The position numbers and the translations under genes were made by a program. Positions 8,175 to 17,255 of a stretch of DNA of 64,000 nt are shown here, piece after piece. The notes under the pieces are model-generated. The model saw only the letters and a list, made by a program, of their open reading frames with translations, was not told the origin of the DNA and searched no databases. Position 1 is the stretch's first letter. Each line of letters opens with the position of its first letter. The DNA lies in NCBI RefSeq assembly GCF_035975855.1, contig NZ_CP109055.1, forward strand, positions 10,594,998-10,658,997. The letters run 5' to 3'. The DNA comes from Streptomyces sp. NBC_01304 (GTDB lineage Bacteria; Actinomycetota; Actinomycetes; Streptomycetales; Streptomycetaceae).

Positions 8175-10127
8175 ATGCAGCTACTCGCCCTGGCCCTCTA
8201 CCACCGAGACGGCAGGCCCATTCCGAGGGTCGTGCGGTTTCGCCCCGGGGCGCTCAACATCCTCACCGGCGAGTCCGAGACCGGGAAGTCCGAGATCCTC
8301 GACATCGTCGACTACTGCCTGGGACGCACTACCCCCAACCTGCCCGACGAGCCCATCGACCAGACCGTGGGCTGGTACGCACTCCTGGTCGCTTTCCGCG
8401 ACAGTCGTATGCTCCTCGCGAGGCCCCGGCCCGCGGGCTCCTCGACCATCCAGGCCATGATCCGCACCGGCGGCGACACCCTTGACCTGCCCCGCGCCGA
8501 CGAGCTGGTACCGAACTCGAACGTGGCCGCGCTGCGCAGCCAGGTCAGCGCCCGCCTGGGCATCGAGGATTTCCGTTTCCAGCCCCCCACCGGTGCCGCA
8601 CGCGCGGCCTTCGACGTCTCCGTCGCGCAGGCGGCCCTGCTGTGCTTCCAGAACCAGAACGAGATCGCCGACAAGAAGGCTCTCTTCCACCGCCAGACCG
8701 AGAACGGCATGGCCCAGACCCTCAAGGACACCCTGCCCTACTTCTTGGGAGCTGCCGGCCCCGAACAGGCCCTGCGCCGCTACCACCTGAGTGAAGCCCT
8801 GCGGGCCCAGCGCGCCGCTCAGCGCAAGCTCGATGACGCCCACCGCCACCGCGAGGCGGTGGACGCGAGCGGCGTCGTCCTGCTCCGCCTCGCCCAGAGC
8901 GAAGGACTCCTGGAGGAAGTCCCGGCAGCCCCCGGCCCCGAAGAGATTCGCAGGCTATTGGAGCGGGCGCTGACCATCACTGTGTCGACCGTGGGCCCGG
9001 TAGACCTGAGGGACCAGCGTCAGGGCCTGAGTGACGAACGGCGGGAACTGCGGGGCCAATTGCAGCAGCTCGATGAGGCACTGGCCCTGGTGGATCGCTG
9101 GCAAAAGCAGGGCGAGGCCTTCACCGGCGAGCTGCACCTGCAGCTCGGCCGCCTCAAATCCATCAACCTCCTGGGTCCCGAACACGACCACGACACCGCC
9201 GTCTGCCCGATGTGTACGCGCCCGCTGGAAGATCCGGACGCATCGGCTGCCGAGATCACCACACTCACCGAGCAGCTTGTGGAAGAACTCGACCAGGCCC
9301 AGACCATCCAGCCGATCCGCGACGAGCACCGCAGATCCCTGCAGACCGAGCGGGCCGCTATCGTCGAACGCCTCCATGTCAACGGGGTACAGCTGAGAGA
9401 ACTCACTGCCAGCGACGAACGCATGCGCGGCCTCCAGGAGCAGCACGTACGCATCGCCCGGATCCAAGGACGGATCGACCAGGCGCTTACCGCTGGCACT
9501 GGATCACCTGCCGGTGACATCGGTGAACTGCGCAACAACCTGATCCTTGCCCAGGAGAATGTCACCACCCTCCAGGCAATGATCGACGAGGACGACGTCA
9601 CCGCCGAGACGGAACGGCGCCTCGCCGACATCGCCACCAACATGACTATCTGGGCCAGGCGCCTGGACCTCGGACAGGCCGCATCGGCGGACGAGGTCGC
9701 CATCAGCCTGAGCCAGCTCAACGTCGTCGTGCGACGTCCCCAAGGACGCCTCCCGCTCAACCGCATCGGCAGCGCCAAGAACTGGATCGGCTATCACATG
9801 GTCGCCCACCTCGCCCTGCATACCTACTTCCGGCTCCACAACCGGCCCGTCCCCGGCTTCCTCATGTTCGACCAGCCGACCCAGGCCTTCTTCCCCGCGA
9901 AGGTCAAGGACGCCACCACCGTCCAGGACGCCGACTGGGCCACCGTCACGGCCTACTTTGAACTCCTCAGGGACGTGGCCGACCTCAACGAAGGCGCACT
10001 GCAGATCATCGTGTGCGACCACGCCAACCTCACGGAGGAATCCTGGTTCCAGGACGCCATCGTCGAGAACTGGCGGCCGGAGGAGGGGCATCGCAAGGCA
10101 CTGATCCCGAACGGCTGGCTCGACTGA
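8175..10127 (+). CDS. DUF3732-type SMC/Rad50-like ATPase of an ABC-3C system
   Basis: The 650-aa protein starts at ATG 8175, after AAAGGAG some 14 bases upstream. Walker A is TGESETGKSEI at residues 31-41. Long charged helices follow (about 200-330 and 360-480) with CPMC at about 344-347 between them, a zinc-hook-like apex as in Rad50. The signature-like region is GSAKNWIGYHMVAHLALH, and Walker B is FLMFDQPTQAFFP at about 562-574, with Gln where most ABC ATPases have Glu; DQPTQ is characteristic of DUF3732. The likely role is to sense DNA or replication intermediates and to gate the nuclease-like partner. Confidence 0.85.
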   Translation: MQLLALALYHRDGRPIPRVVRFRPGALNILTGESETGKSEILDIVDYCLGRTTPNLPDEPIDQTVGWYALLVAFRDSRMLLARPRPAGSSTIQAMIRTGGDTLDLPRADELVPNSNVAALRSQVSARLGIEDFRFQPPTGAARAAFDVSVAQAALLCFQNQNEIADKKALFHRQTENGMAQTLKDTLPYFLGAAGPEQALRRYHLSEALRAQRAAQRKLDDAHRHREAVDASGVVLLRLAQSEGLLEEVPAAPGPEEIRRLLERALTITVSTVGPVDLRDQRQGLSDERRELRGQLQQLDEALALVDRWQKQGEAFTGELHLQLGRLKSINLLGPEHDHDTAVCPMCTRPLEDPDASAAEITTLTEQLVEELDQAQTIQPIRDEHRRSLQTERAAIVERLHVNGVQLRELTASDERMRGLQEQHVRIARIQGRIDQALTAGTGSPAGDIGELRNNLILAQENVTTLQAMIDEDDVTAETERRLADIATNMTIWARRLDLGQAASADEVAISLSQLNVVVRRPQGRLPLNRIGSAKNWIGYHMVAHLALHTYFRLHNRPVPGFLMFDQPTQAFFPAKVKDATTVQDADWATVTAYFELLRDVADLNEGALQIIVCDHANLTEESWFQDAIVENWRPEEGHRKALIPNGWLD

Positions 10128-10187
10128 CAGCTAGCGCCGGATCCATTTGGCGTTCCGCGCAGGGACGGCACGTCATGCCCGGTGTGG

Positions 10188-11321
10188 TTACGCGGGTTTG
10201 GGGTTGATGGCCTTCCCGACGAAGTCACGGATGATGGAGGCGACTTGCGCGGCGGGCACGGTCTGCACCCACCGGTGGTCTGCTCCGTCACTATGACGAT
10301 GGCAGACGAGTTGGAACTCCACCGAGCCGTCTTCTTGCGTGCAGCCCCACGTGTTGCTGGGTGCCTGCCCGCAGGAGTCATGCGGTTCGAAGGCTGCCAC
10401 CTTGCGGACGACGTCGGCGTGGTGGTGCGGCGGGAGGGTACGGTCACCGTGGCAGCCGGTGCACTGCAGGAGGTGCTCCACCGCTCTGGGCTGTTCGATG
10501 AACCGCGGGCCGCCCTCGGCGTTGTTGCACCGTACGCACAACGGGCCGCGGATAAAGCCATGCGCGTGGCAGTGATCCCAGTACAGGGCACGCCGGGGAT
10601 CGGAACACATCCAGCACAAGAACGCATCCGCCGGGGAGCGCTTCGCGAAGGCCGCCGCGTATAAGCGGCCTTGCAGGTGGCCCTTGTAGGGCCTGGCGAC
10701 GGTGGTGCTGCACGACGGACACAGAGTGATGAACCCCTTCGCGCTGGAGGACCGCCACTGCTTCCCTTCGTCCCTGGCACCGCAACCGCTGCAGAGCAGA
10801 GTCTGCTGCGCCACCTCGGCCGAGAGGACATCCGTGCGGTCCAACAGGACGGCGTAGCCGCGAGGGACCAGCCACTGAGTTCCGGACCAGGTGAGCAGCG
10901 GCAGGGGCCTGGTGCAGGCGATGGTGCGTCGGCTGTAGCGCTCTGAAAGCCGGTCTGCAGTGATCCCGGCGGAGGGCTCCTGCCCGCTGTTTTGCTTGTG
11001 CGCCCAGGTTGCCTGGAAGACCCAGTCGCTGACGCGTGATCGCCAGGCATGGCCTTCCCCGTCAGGCATCTGAGAGACATTGACCAGGTCCTCGGGATCG
11101 AGCTCGAGCCCAGCGAGTCGCTCGCCCGCCTTGCGGACGTCCCGGTCGTCCAGCCACCAGCGCTGCTTGTGCTTGCGTCCGGGCACAACGACATCGCCGA
11201 TGAGAACGTACGGGCTGGCCGCGAAGTCGTAGCGAGAGGGCCTGCCGAGATCGCAGGGGACATCGCATCCCTCGGTGGCCTCGCTCAGGAGCCGGCAGGC
11301 TTCGCCCGGCGTGATCAGCAT
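10188..11321 (-). CDS. Endonuclease VII/HNH-domain protein
   Basis: The 377-aa protein has three CxxC pairs (CSGC, CPSC, CWMC) leading into YWDHCHAHGFIRGPLCVRCN. That is the recombination endonuclease VII motif: His residues of WDHCH for catalysis and metal, then RGxLCxxCN. Two further Cys pairs (CTGC and WGCT) and a His-rich tail follow. The N-terminal third (DLGRPSRYDFAASPYVLIGD onward, then HKQRWWLDDRDV) resembles a helix-turn-helix or target-recognition module and is unassigned. It lies downstream of tniQ on the same strand after a 200-base gap, so it may be cargo of the transposon. It converges with the ABC-3C ATPase gene. Confidence 0.78.
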   Translation of the reverse strand: MLITPGEACRLLSEATEGCDVPCDLGRPSRYDFAASPYVLIGDVVVPGRKHKQRWWLDDRDVRKAGERLAGLELDPEDLVNVSQMPDGEGHAWRSRVSDWVFQATWAHKQNSGQEPSAGITADRLSERYSRRTIACTRPLPLLTWSGTQWLVPRGYAVLLDRTDVLSAEVAQQTLLCSGCGARDEGKQWRSSSAKGFITLCPSCSTTVARPYKGHLQGRLYAAAFAKRSPADAFLCWMCSDPRRALYWDHCHAHGFIRGPLCVRCNNAEGGPRFIEQPRAVEHLLQCTGCHGDRTLPPHHHADVVRKVAAFEPHDSCGQAPSNTWGCTQEDGSVEFQLVCHRHSDGADHRWVQTVPAAQVASIIRDFVGKAINPKPA

Positions 11322-11518
11322 GGCGTGGTGGTGGTCGAGGCAGCCAGCTGGGCGGGCGCGGTGGCCTGCGGCCGATGTGTGGTGAAAGCGAGTGTCATGG
11401 TGCTTCCTTTGCCTGTTGCGGGGCGGGGCGATGGAGGGACGTGTGATCGCGGCAGGCTGCCGCGGCTACCCCTCAGGAGACGGCATGCGCGCGATACGCG
11501 GGCCGTGCGCCGGGAGGG

Positions 11519-12682
11519 TCACGGGCGCAGTGGCGGCTCTGGGCCGATGTGCAGCGGTATGCCGGGTTCCCATCCGCCGGCCAGAGAGGTGGCTTTGGCT
11601 TCCTCGACGGCTGTGCGGTGACCGGTGGTGAGCAGGAAACCGGTGCGGTCGCTGTACTCCAGGGGACGCGTCGCGGGGGCGGGCACCGACCACAGCGTGC
11701 TGCTGTCCGTGCTGTCCGTGTGGGTGAGGGAGTTGAGCCACTGCTGCAGGGGGTCGTTGATCGCAGGGTCCTGGCCGGGGCGTCGGCGACGGGTGCGGGT
11801 GTGAGCTGTCAGCCAGTCGGACAGCCAGGGTCTGTTGATGCGGCGGCCGAGTTCCTCCAGGAGAAGTCCCGTGGCAGCAGCAGGCCCTGCCGTGGTGGCT
11901 CTCGCGCGCAGCCGCTGTTGCCAGCGAGCGTCGCCGATCAGCCGGGCGACCGCGATTGTTTCCGGGTACGGCAGCAGTGCATGCGCCGCGACGGCAGATG
12001 CAGTACATCCGGTGAGCGAGGCCAGCCGGTGGGTGCGGTGCTGCCAGATGGCTTCGCCCGTCCACCCCTGTACCTGCCAGGACCACACCACCGCCGCGGC
12101 CAGGGCAACGATCTCCTCGGCCTGCGGGTGGGTCCGCGCCAGGGCGGTGTGCCGGCGGTGGGCGGCCAGCACTTCGGGCAGCGTCTGGAGGGGAATGAAG
12201 ACCGCCTTCCTGCAGTGAGCGAGCAGCCAGCGCCGGTGGCGTAGACAGATGTGATCAGCCGCTGCGGGGTACAGCAGCACCGGTTGCCGGGGCATCCAGG
12301 CGAGGGCCGTGCAGGGCGGGCAGGCGGTGATCCACCTGAGGCGGGGCGCGTACCAGGCTGCCCGCGGGACGTCGTCGCCGAGCCGTTCCTCAGCGGGTTC
12401 CAGGCTCGGCAGCAGGCTGGTGAGTTGCGTGGGTGCTATCCCGGCGAAGCGGGCGAGAGCTGTCTGCGCGAGGGAGTTGACGAACAGCTCCAGCCCGGCC
12501 TTCGGGACCCGGAAGATGCGGACGGGGTGCGGGCCGCTGAGGGCAGCGCGCAGCAGGTCCTGGGGTGGCAGGCCGTAGCTGAGGGCGAGGCGCCGTAGCC
12601 AGGAGCTGGTCAGTTCCCGGGCGACGGGGAGCACAGGGGCATGCGTGTATGCAGAGGGGGAGGATTCCATGATCCGAGTCAT
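11519..12682 (-). CDS. tniQ: TniQ-like target-site protein of a Tn7-like element
   Basis: TniQ proteins link the AAA+ regulator to target DNA. The 387-aa product begins with the family's typical ARELTSSWLRRLALSYGLPP. A zinc-finger region follows, with ITACPPCTALAW and then HICLRHRRWLLAH, the CPxC...CxxH pattern of the TniQ domain. The C-terminal part is helical and variable (ASLTGCTASAVAAHALLPYP), as expected of the target-reading half. ATG 12682 is used; a second ATG lies four codons in. The gene is on the same strand as the AAA+ gene, 115 bases downstream of it. Confidence 0.78.
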   Translation of the reverse strand: MTRIMESSPSAYTHAPVLPVARELTSSWLRRLALSYGLPPQDLLRAALSGPHPVRIFRVPKAGLELFVNSLAQTALARFAGIAPTQLTSLLPSLEPAEERLGDDVPRAAWYAPRLRWITACPPCTALAWMPRQPVLLYPAAADHICLRHRRWLLAHCRKAVFIPLQTLPEVLAAHRRHTALARTHPQAEEIVALAAAVVWSWQVQGWTGEAIWQHRTHRLASLTGCTASAVAAHALLPYPETIAVARLIGDARWQQRLRARATTAGPAAATGLLLEELGRRINRPWLSDWLTAHTRTRRRRPGQDPAINDPLQQWLNSLTHTDSTDSSTLWSVPAPATRPLEYSDRTGFLLTTGHRTAVEEAKATSLAGGWEPGIPLHIGPEPPLRP

Positions 12683-12797
12683 CGGCGTGAGGGTGAGTAG
12701 GGAACAGGGCGTCGGGCATGTCGCGCCCTACCGGGACCCTTGGGCGGGCCTGGTGTTGTCGTTGCGGCTGGCTGGGGCAGGCCTTTCCCGATAGGGG

Positions 12798-13835
12798 TCA
12801 GGCGGTTTTCCGCCCGGGGGCGGCGCGTTGCGCGTTCGTGGCCTGGATGTCGAGCACCACCTGGGACAGCAGCTTCTTGGTGATGGCGTGGCTGCCGTCC
12901 TCGAGGGAGCTGATTGCGGCTTCTCGGATGAGAGCGGAGAGGCTGGCCATCACTCCCTGGGTGCGCAGGTGGATGTAGTCGGCGTGGCGCACGAGTGTCC
13001 CGGGCCGGTGTCGGCTCAGCCGCAATGCCAGCTCCATGTCGCCCAGCAGCTTGCGCCACATTGCTTTCTGTTCGGCGGTGCCGTTCATCAGCGGGGGAGT
13101 GCGCAGCATCTTGAAGCGGGCGGCCAGTTGTGCACCGCGGGGCCCGGTCAGCAGGGGAGATCTCTCCACGTCGACGCCGGCCAGTACGAACGTCGCTGGC
13201 ACGCGTTCGGCGAGGGTTTTGAGCTGGTCGGAGGTATCGGCGCCAGGCTGTGTCCGGGTGTTGAGCAGGTGCACGTCGTCGATGAACACCAGCCGAGTGC
13301 GCCGTTCGTACAGGACGTGGCAAACGGCATCGGTGATGACGGTCTCCGTCATCCGGCTGTGGAGAGGAATGCCAAGAAAACGAGCGAACTGCATGACCAG
13401 GCCCTTAGGCGTGTACGAGGGCGGGATGGCTGCGAAGACCACGGGCAGATAGTTCGTGCGGCCGGGGCTGCGGCGCCGCTCGTTGCGTTCGAATTCCCGG
13501 CCCAGTTCCATCAGCGTCGTGGACTTTCCGGCCCCGGGGGGCCCAGAAATGATCAGTCCGCGCCGTGCCGTGCCCTGCTGACGGTTGTTGAGCAGGAGTA
13601 GCAGCTTCAACTGCTGCAGGGCCTGTTCCATGGAGCCGGTCTTCAGCATCACGAACTCGGAGTGGTACTCCAGTAGCGCCTTGCGGTTCCAGGAGAGGTC
13701 GTGCACCGGCGGGGCCGGCCGTCGGGCCTGGCCCGTATATGCCTGCCACAGAGTGCAGTTGGTGATTGGGCTGAGGGCGAGCAGCTCCTTGTCGGCGAAG
13801 CCGCCATCGTCCGCGAAGCCGACTACGGCAGCCAT
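12798..13835 (-). CDS. tnsC: TnsC/TniB-like AAA+ ATPase
   Basis: This ATP-dependent regulator would connect the transposase to the target-selection protein. Walker A is LIISGPPGAGKSTTLMELG, Walker B is RLVFIDDVHLL, and sensor-1-like FVLAGVDVE and an Arg-rich sensor-2 region follow. AIPPSYTPKGLVMQFARFLG is typical of TniB-like proteins of actinobacteria. At 345 aa it has the family's length. ATG 13835 lies inside the end of the transposase gene (13-base overlap) and is preceded by CAGGAGA, so translation is coupled. Confidence 0.88.
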   Translation of the reverse strand: MAAVVGFADDGGFADKELLALSPITNCTLWQAYTGQARRPAPPVHDLSWNRKALLEYHSEFVMLKTGSMEQALQQLKLLLLLNNRQQGTARRGLIISGPPGAGKSTTLMELGREFERNERRRSPGRTNYLPVVFAAIPPSYTPKGLVMQFARFLGIPLHSRMTETVITDAVCHVLYERRTRLVFIDDVHLLNTRTQPGADTSDQLKTLAERVPATFVLAGVDVERSPLLTGPRGAQLAARFKMLRTPPLMNGTAEQKAMWRKLLGDMELALRLSRHRPGTLVRHADYIHLRTQGVMASLSALIREAAISSLEDGSHAITKKLLSQVVLDIQATNAQRAAPGRKTA

Positions 13836-15946
13836 GGGTTCTCCTGCGGGTCGGTGTCGGTAAGGAGCAGGGACCCGTCGGCGACCGGGCTGCCGACGGG
13901 GGAGGGGCCTTCGTCGTCCTCGTCGGGGATGATCTCTTCGTCGATTTCCGGTGCGGCGTACACACCGGCCAACCCGAACGACAGGGTGGGGGTGCTCAGT
14001 ACGTCGAGTTCGCTCGCCGGTACGGGGACCGCGCCGCAGGCGCGGGATGTGGCCATCACCCGCCGCTCCGTCCGCGACAGCCCGCCCTTTCCGGAGGCCC
14101 GCTTGAGGAAATCGTCCAGTGCCAGGGCGAGTTGCCCCTCGTGCTCCTCGCGCGAGGCGGTCCGCTGGACGGTCGCGCAGATGTGCTGCCAGATGTGATG
14201 GGTGAAGGGAAGACTCACCGAAGTGGCGTGAATCCAGGGCACTTCGCGGAACCCGTCGTCCAGCCGAACCCAGATCCGGGACGGGTCGTAGGGGTTGTGG
14301 TGCACCTCCCACAGGCCGTCTTTCTTCGACACCGTCCCGTGGCCGTCGTGCAGACACGGGGCGTCGTAGGTGCGGTAGTCGAACCGGATTCCAGCATCGG
14401 TGACCGGCTGCCAGCGCACCGGCAGCAGTTCCACGTAGTCCTCTGAGCCTAGTGGGACGGGCACATACCCGGCCACCGGCAGCAACGCCGCCCACATCTG
14501 GTTCGGAGTGAGGGGCTTCTTCGGCATCATCGGATGGCGAAGGCCCTCATGCGGACGGTGGTGCCAGTGCACGAGGAATTCGTTGAACAGGTCCTGCAAC
14601 TCGTGCAGTGTCCACAGCGGTTCCTGCTCCACCGCGGTGCCCCGCTCGGACACATTCGATCCGGTGTGGCCCGGCAGCCACTGGCAGAACAGGGAGTTGA
14701 TCGAGCCGAAGGTGCGTTCCTCATTGCCCTTGGCCGGCCCGTTGGCCGGCGGCACGGGTTGCACAGAGATCCCCAGACTTTCGCACGCTGCCAGCGTGGC
14801 GGGAGAGATGAACACCTTGCCCTGGTCCACCACTACCGTCTTGGGCATGATGACCGGGCGTGCAGCGGCGTCCTTGAGCCGTTCGTCCAGACTCAGCAGC
14901 CGCTCGTGGGGGATGACCGAGGAGGCCATCGACAGCGTGGCGGGCCAGCCGGGCCGCATGGTCATCGGCGTCATCATCTGCGCCAGCAAGACCGCCACAT
15001 CGGTCAGTTTGGTTCCCGGCGGCCGCAGAATGCCCCACAGGCCGCGGATCGCCACGTCCAGGGCCGTGGTCAGCTCCGGCCGCGCCACCACTCCGTCGTC
15101 CAGCACACACAAGACATCCAGCGGGGTGCTGTCTGTCATCACCAGCTCACCGGGCCGCAGCGCCACCGTAGGTGTGAACGGCGGTTTCGGGCGTGCGGCC
15201 CGGGCACGCCGCTGTGCCACCGTGCCCTCCAGGCCCAGCGCCGCCTCCACGCTGTCCAGGAGCCTGTTGAACGTGGACTGGGGCGGGACTTCCACCGCGC
15301 CCGGGCCATGCTGCGCATCCAGTTGCCACTGCACCTCACGGCGCATCCGCTTCTTCCAGCCCCGAGACCGGGAGCGCAGCGCCTCCTTGCCCAGCAGCGT
15401 GCGTACCGCCTCGAGCACCTGAGCATCGGCCTGGCTGGGTGGCGCTGCGCTGCGGCGCTTGGGCACCAGGGCCCACACCCCGCCCGCACCGTAGCGGGCA
15501 CGCCACCTGCGGACCGTGGCACGGCTGACGTTCTCCCAGCCCTGTGCGGTCAGTTCGTCGGCCTTGGCGTGTTCCCGTTGTTCCAGTGTCGTGGCCGCCA
15601 GGTCGTACTGAGGCTTCGCCGGGCCTTGCGGGTTCGGTGTGGGGTAACCGGTCTCCACCTCACGGACGTGCCGTTCGATGGCGTAGGCACGCTGCTGCTG
15701 GCCTTCGGGCACGGCTGCCAGCAGGCCCGTCTGGGGCACGCGAAGGCGGGGTGGACCGCCGACCACCCCGAAGGAGGGATCGCCCAGCAGCGCAGCCAGG
15801 CCGAACACCGCCAGCCCACCAGCCTCCTGGGTCTCGCTGAGCCAGACCCGCGCCTCGGGGGCCAGGCTCGCCTCGATCCCAGCAACGGTCCACTCACGGC
15901 CGTCATAGCGCACAGCAGCGCCGATGCCTGGCGCCAGCCGGTTCAC
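13823..15946 (-). CDS. tnsB: TnsB/TniA-like DDE transposase
   Basis: The 707-aa protein would catalyse strand transfer. After an N-terminal domain it has a helix-turn-helix (ENVSRATVRRWRARYGAGG), an RNase H-fold core with MTDSTPLDVL (first Asp), VVVDQGKVFIS (second Asp) and PPANGPAKGNEERTFGSINS (Glu), and a C-terminal Mu-type beta barrel (YRTYDAPCLHDGHG). All three catalytic residues are present, so the enzyme is probably competent. The GTG start at 15946 has AAGGAG upstream and overlaps the TnsA-like stop as GTGA. The ORF continues upstream of this, but that part reads through the TnsA gene. Confidence 0.88.
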   Translation of the reverse strand: MNRLAPGIGAAVRYDGREWTVAGIEASLAPEARVWLSETQEAGGLAVFGLAALLGDPSFGVVGGPPRLRVPQTGLLAAVPEGQQQRAYAIERHVREVETGYPTPNPQGPAKPQYDLAATTLEQREHAKADELTAQGWENVSRATVRRWRARYGAGGVWALVPKRRSAAPPSQADAQVLEAVRTLLGKEALRSRSRGWKKRMRREVQWQLDAQHGPGAVEVPPQSTFNRLLDSVEAALGLEGTVAQRRARAARPKPPFTPTVALRPGELVMTDSTPLDVLCVLDDGVVARPELTTALDVAIRGLWGILRPPGTKLTDVAVLLAQMMTPMTMRPGWPATLSMASSVIPHERLLSLDERLKDAAARPVIMPKTVVVDQGKVFISPATLAACESLGISVQPVPPANGPAKGNEERTFGSINSLFCQWLPGHTGSNVSERGTAVEQEPLWTLHELQDLFNEFLVHWHHRPHEGLRHPMMPKKPLTPNQMWAALLPVAGYVPVPLGSEDYVELLPVRWQPVTDAGIRFDYRTYDAPCLHDGHGTVSKKDGLWEVHHNPYDPSRIWVRLDDGFREVPWIHATSVSLPFTHHIWQHICATVQRTASREEHEGQLALALDDFLKRASGKGGLSRTERRVMATSRACGAVPVPASELDVLSTPTLSFGLAGVYAAPEIDEEIIPDEDDEGPSPVGSPVADGSLLLTDTDPQENPWLP

Positions 15947-16755
15947 CGGTGCTCCTTCGCCGAGGTAGAAGACGCCACGGCGACGACCCGCTCGTGCAGT
16001 GGCACCTCCAGCGGTGCACGCAGCAGTCCGCTCCACAGGGCATGAAACACCGCCGGCCACACCGCGATCGGATCACCCAGCGCACGTACTCCCTCGACCA
16101 GCGGTGTGGGATGTTGGAAGCGCTCGACAACATGCGCCAACAGCCCGCCCGCACACCGCGGATGCCGGTAGTCGGCGAGCCAGCGCACATTGGCCTCCAC
16201 AGTCGGCGCCGGCGGCCCGACCAGCCGGTAGTGCCAGCCGACCACACCGACCGCGGTCTCCACCTGCACGGCCCGCCGGGCTAGACGCCGACCGGCCCCG
16301 GACCGGCTGGCGCAGTCCATCAGGAGCCCACTGCCATCCGCGAGGCGCGCCATCAGATGCGGGGCGTGCGACACGACCTTCCCGCCCCTGCCCCGCCACA
16401 GCAGCTCTACCGGCCGGCAGGCCAGAGCGACCACCTGAGGGTCGCGATCGAGCATCATCACCTGGGTACGCATCGCCCCGAACCCGTACTGCACCATCTG
16501 CCCGGACGTCGCCGCCCACCACCATCCCGGCGCGATCCGCCGCCCCCGCAACACCGGGAAATCCCGCACCGGGCGACACTCCTCCAGCGCCAACTCGCCG
16601 CCGGCCTGGAGCCAGGGCATCACCCGCTGGACACCGGATGCATCCACAAACCGCGCCTCCATCAGCGCGAGGTCAACCCGAGAGGGACGCAGCGAAGATG
16701 CGGCGTGCACCGCTTCCGGCTGCTGCCCGTGCTCCCCCACCAACATTCCAGACAT
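15943..16755 (-). CDS. TnsA-like transposon endonuclease subunit, catalytic site altered
   Basis: TnsA cuts the 5' ends of Tn7-like elements to allow cut-and-paste transposition. The 270-aa product has the family frame: YGFGAMRTQVMMLDRDPQVV, then ACRPVELLWRGRGGKVVSH and a C-terminal GWHYRLVGPPAPTVEANVRW with YRHPRC. Where the family has xPD and (D/E)xK, this copy has HAPH (residues 130-133) and MDCAS (146-150): the first Asp is His and the Lys position is Ala. It may therefore be inactive, which would favour copy-in transposition. It is the first gene of the minus-strand operon. Confidence 0.72.
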   Translation of the reverse strand: MSGMLVGEHGQQPEAVHAASSLRPSRVDLALMEARFVDASGVQRVMPWLQAGGELALEECRPVRDFPVLRGRRIAPGWWWAATSGQMVQYGFGAMRTQVMMLDRDPQVVALACRPVELLWRGRGGKVVSHAPHLMARLADGSGLLMDCASRSGAGRRLARRAVQVETAVGVVGWHYRLVGPPAPTVEANVRWLADYRHPRCAGGLLAHVVERFQHPTPLVEGVRALGDPIAVWPAVFHALWSGLLRAPLEVPLHERVVAVASSTSAKEHR

Positions 16756-17255
16756 GAAGAGACCACACCTTCTTCGGAGTGAGTGACCGGCCGGAGCTGC
16801 TGCCCCACCGCGCGTCAGACCGCTCTGCGCTGGTCAGACGGCTCGATAGCAGCGCGAAGCCTCATCTGCCGTACACCTGAGCGGACCTGAGGACGATCAC
16901 TGTGGTGGACGTTGCCCCTCGCGGAAAGACTTCTGGCCTCGAACAGCTCGAACGAGCGAGCGCAATCAAGGCGGATCCTTCGCGCCACTCGCACGGGTGT
17001 TTCGGCGAAGATCCGCACACGGATATTCGTGCAGGTCAGATGGTCGTACCGGCGAAAAGAATCGTTCGCTCGCCTGTCCTGCCGCCCGATCTGATCGGGC
17101 ATGCTGCGCAGCGCAGCGATGGATCCGCACCAGCGTCGCCTGCCGACCAGGGGAGAGGGCACGGCGGACGAGTTCGGGGAGGACGTCGCGCGCCACGGTG
17201 CCCCTCGCGGCATCGGCACCGGCCCTCCGTACCGCGACACCCGGAAGGGAAACTG
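16756..17255. other. Divergent promoter region between the tns operon and the Tap-like gene
   Basis: This 500-base gap holds the upstream regions of the minus-strand transposition operon and the plus-strand Tap-like gene. It contains a pair of 12-base direct repeats close to the TnsA start (listed separately) and several short inverted repeats such as GATCTGATCGGGC. The plus-strand frame through it has poor codon bias and no start with a ribosome site before 17256. I could not identify transposon ends. Confidence 0.45.
16814..16844. repeat. Pair of 12-bp direct repeats upstream of the TnsA-like gene
   Basis: GTCAGACCGCTC at 16814-16825 and GTCAGACGGCTC at 16833-16844 match at 11 of 12 positions and start 19 bases apart. 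A weaker third copy, GTCAGATGGTCG, is near 17036. Tn7-like elements carry repeated TnsB-binding sites near their ends, so these could be transposase sites or operators; the sequence alone does not decide. Confidence 0.4.

Noticed and set aside
16902..17255. N-terminal extension of the Tap-like gene
   Set aside because: Arg/Ser-rich translation with poor codon bias; ATG 17256 has a good ribosome site and begins the HTH domain.
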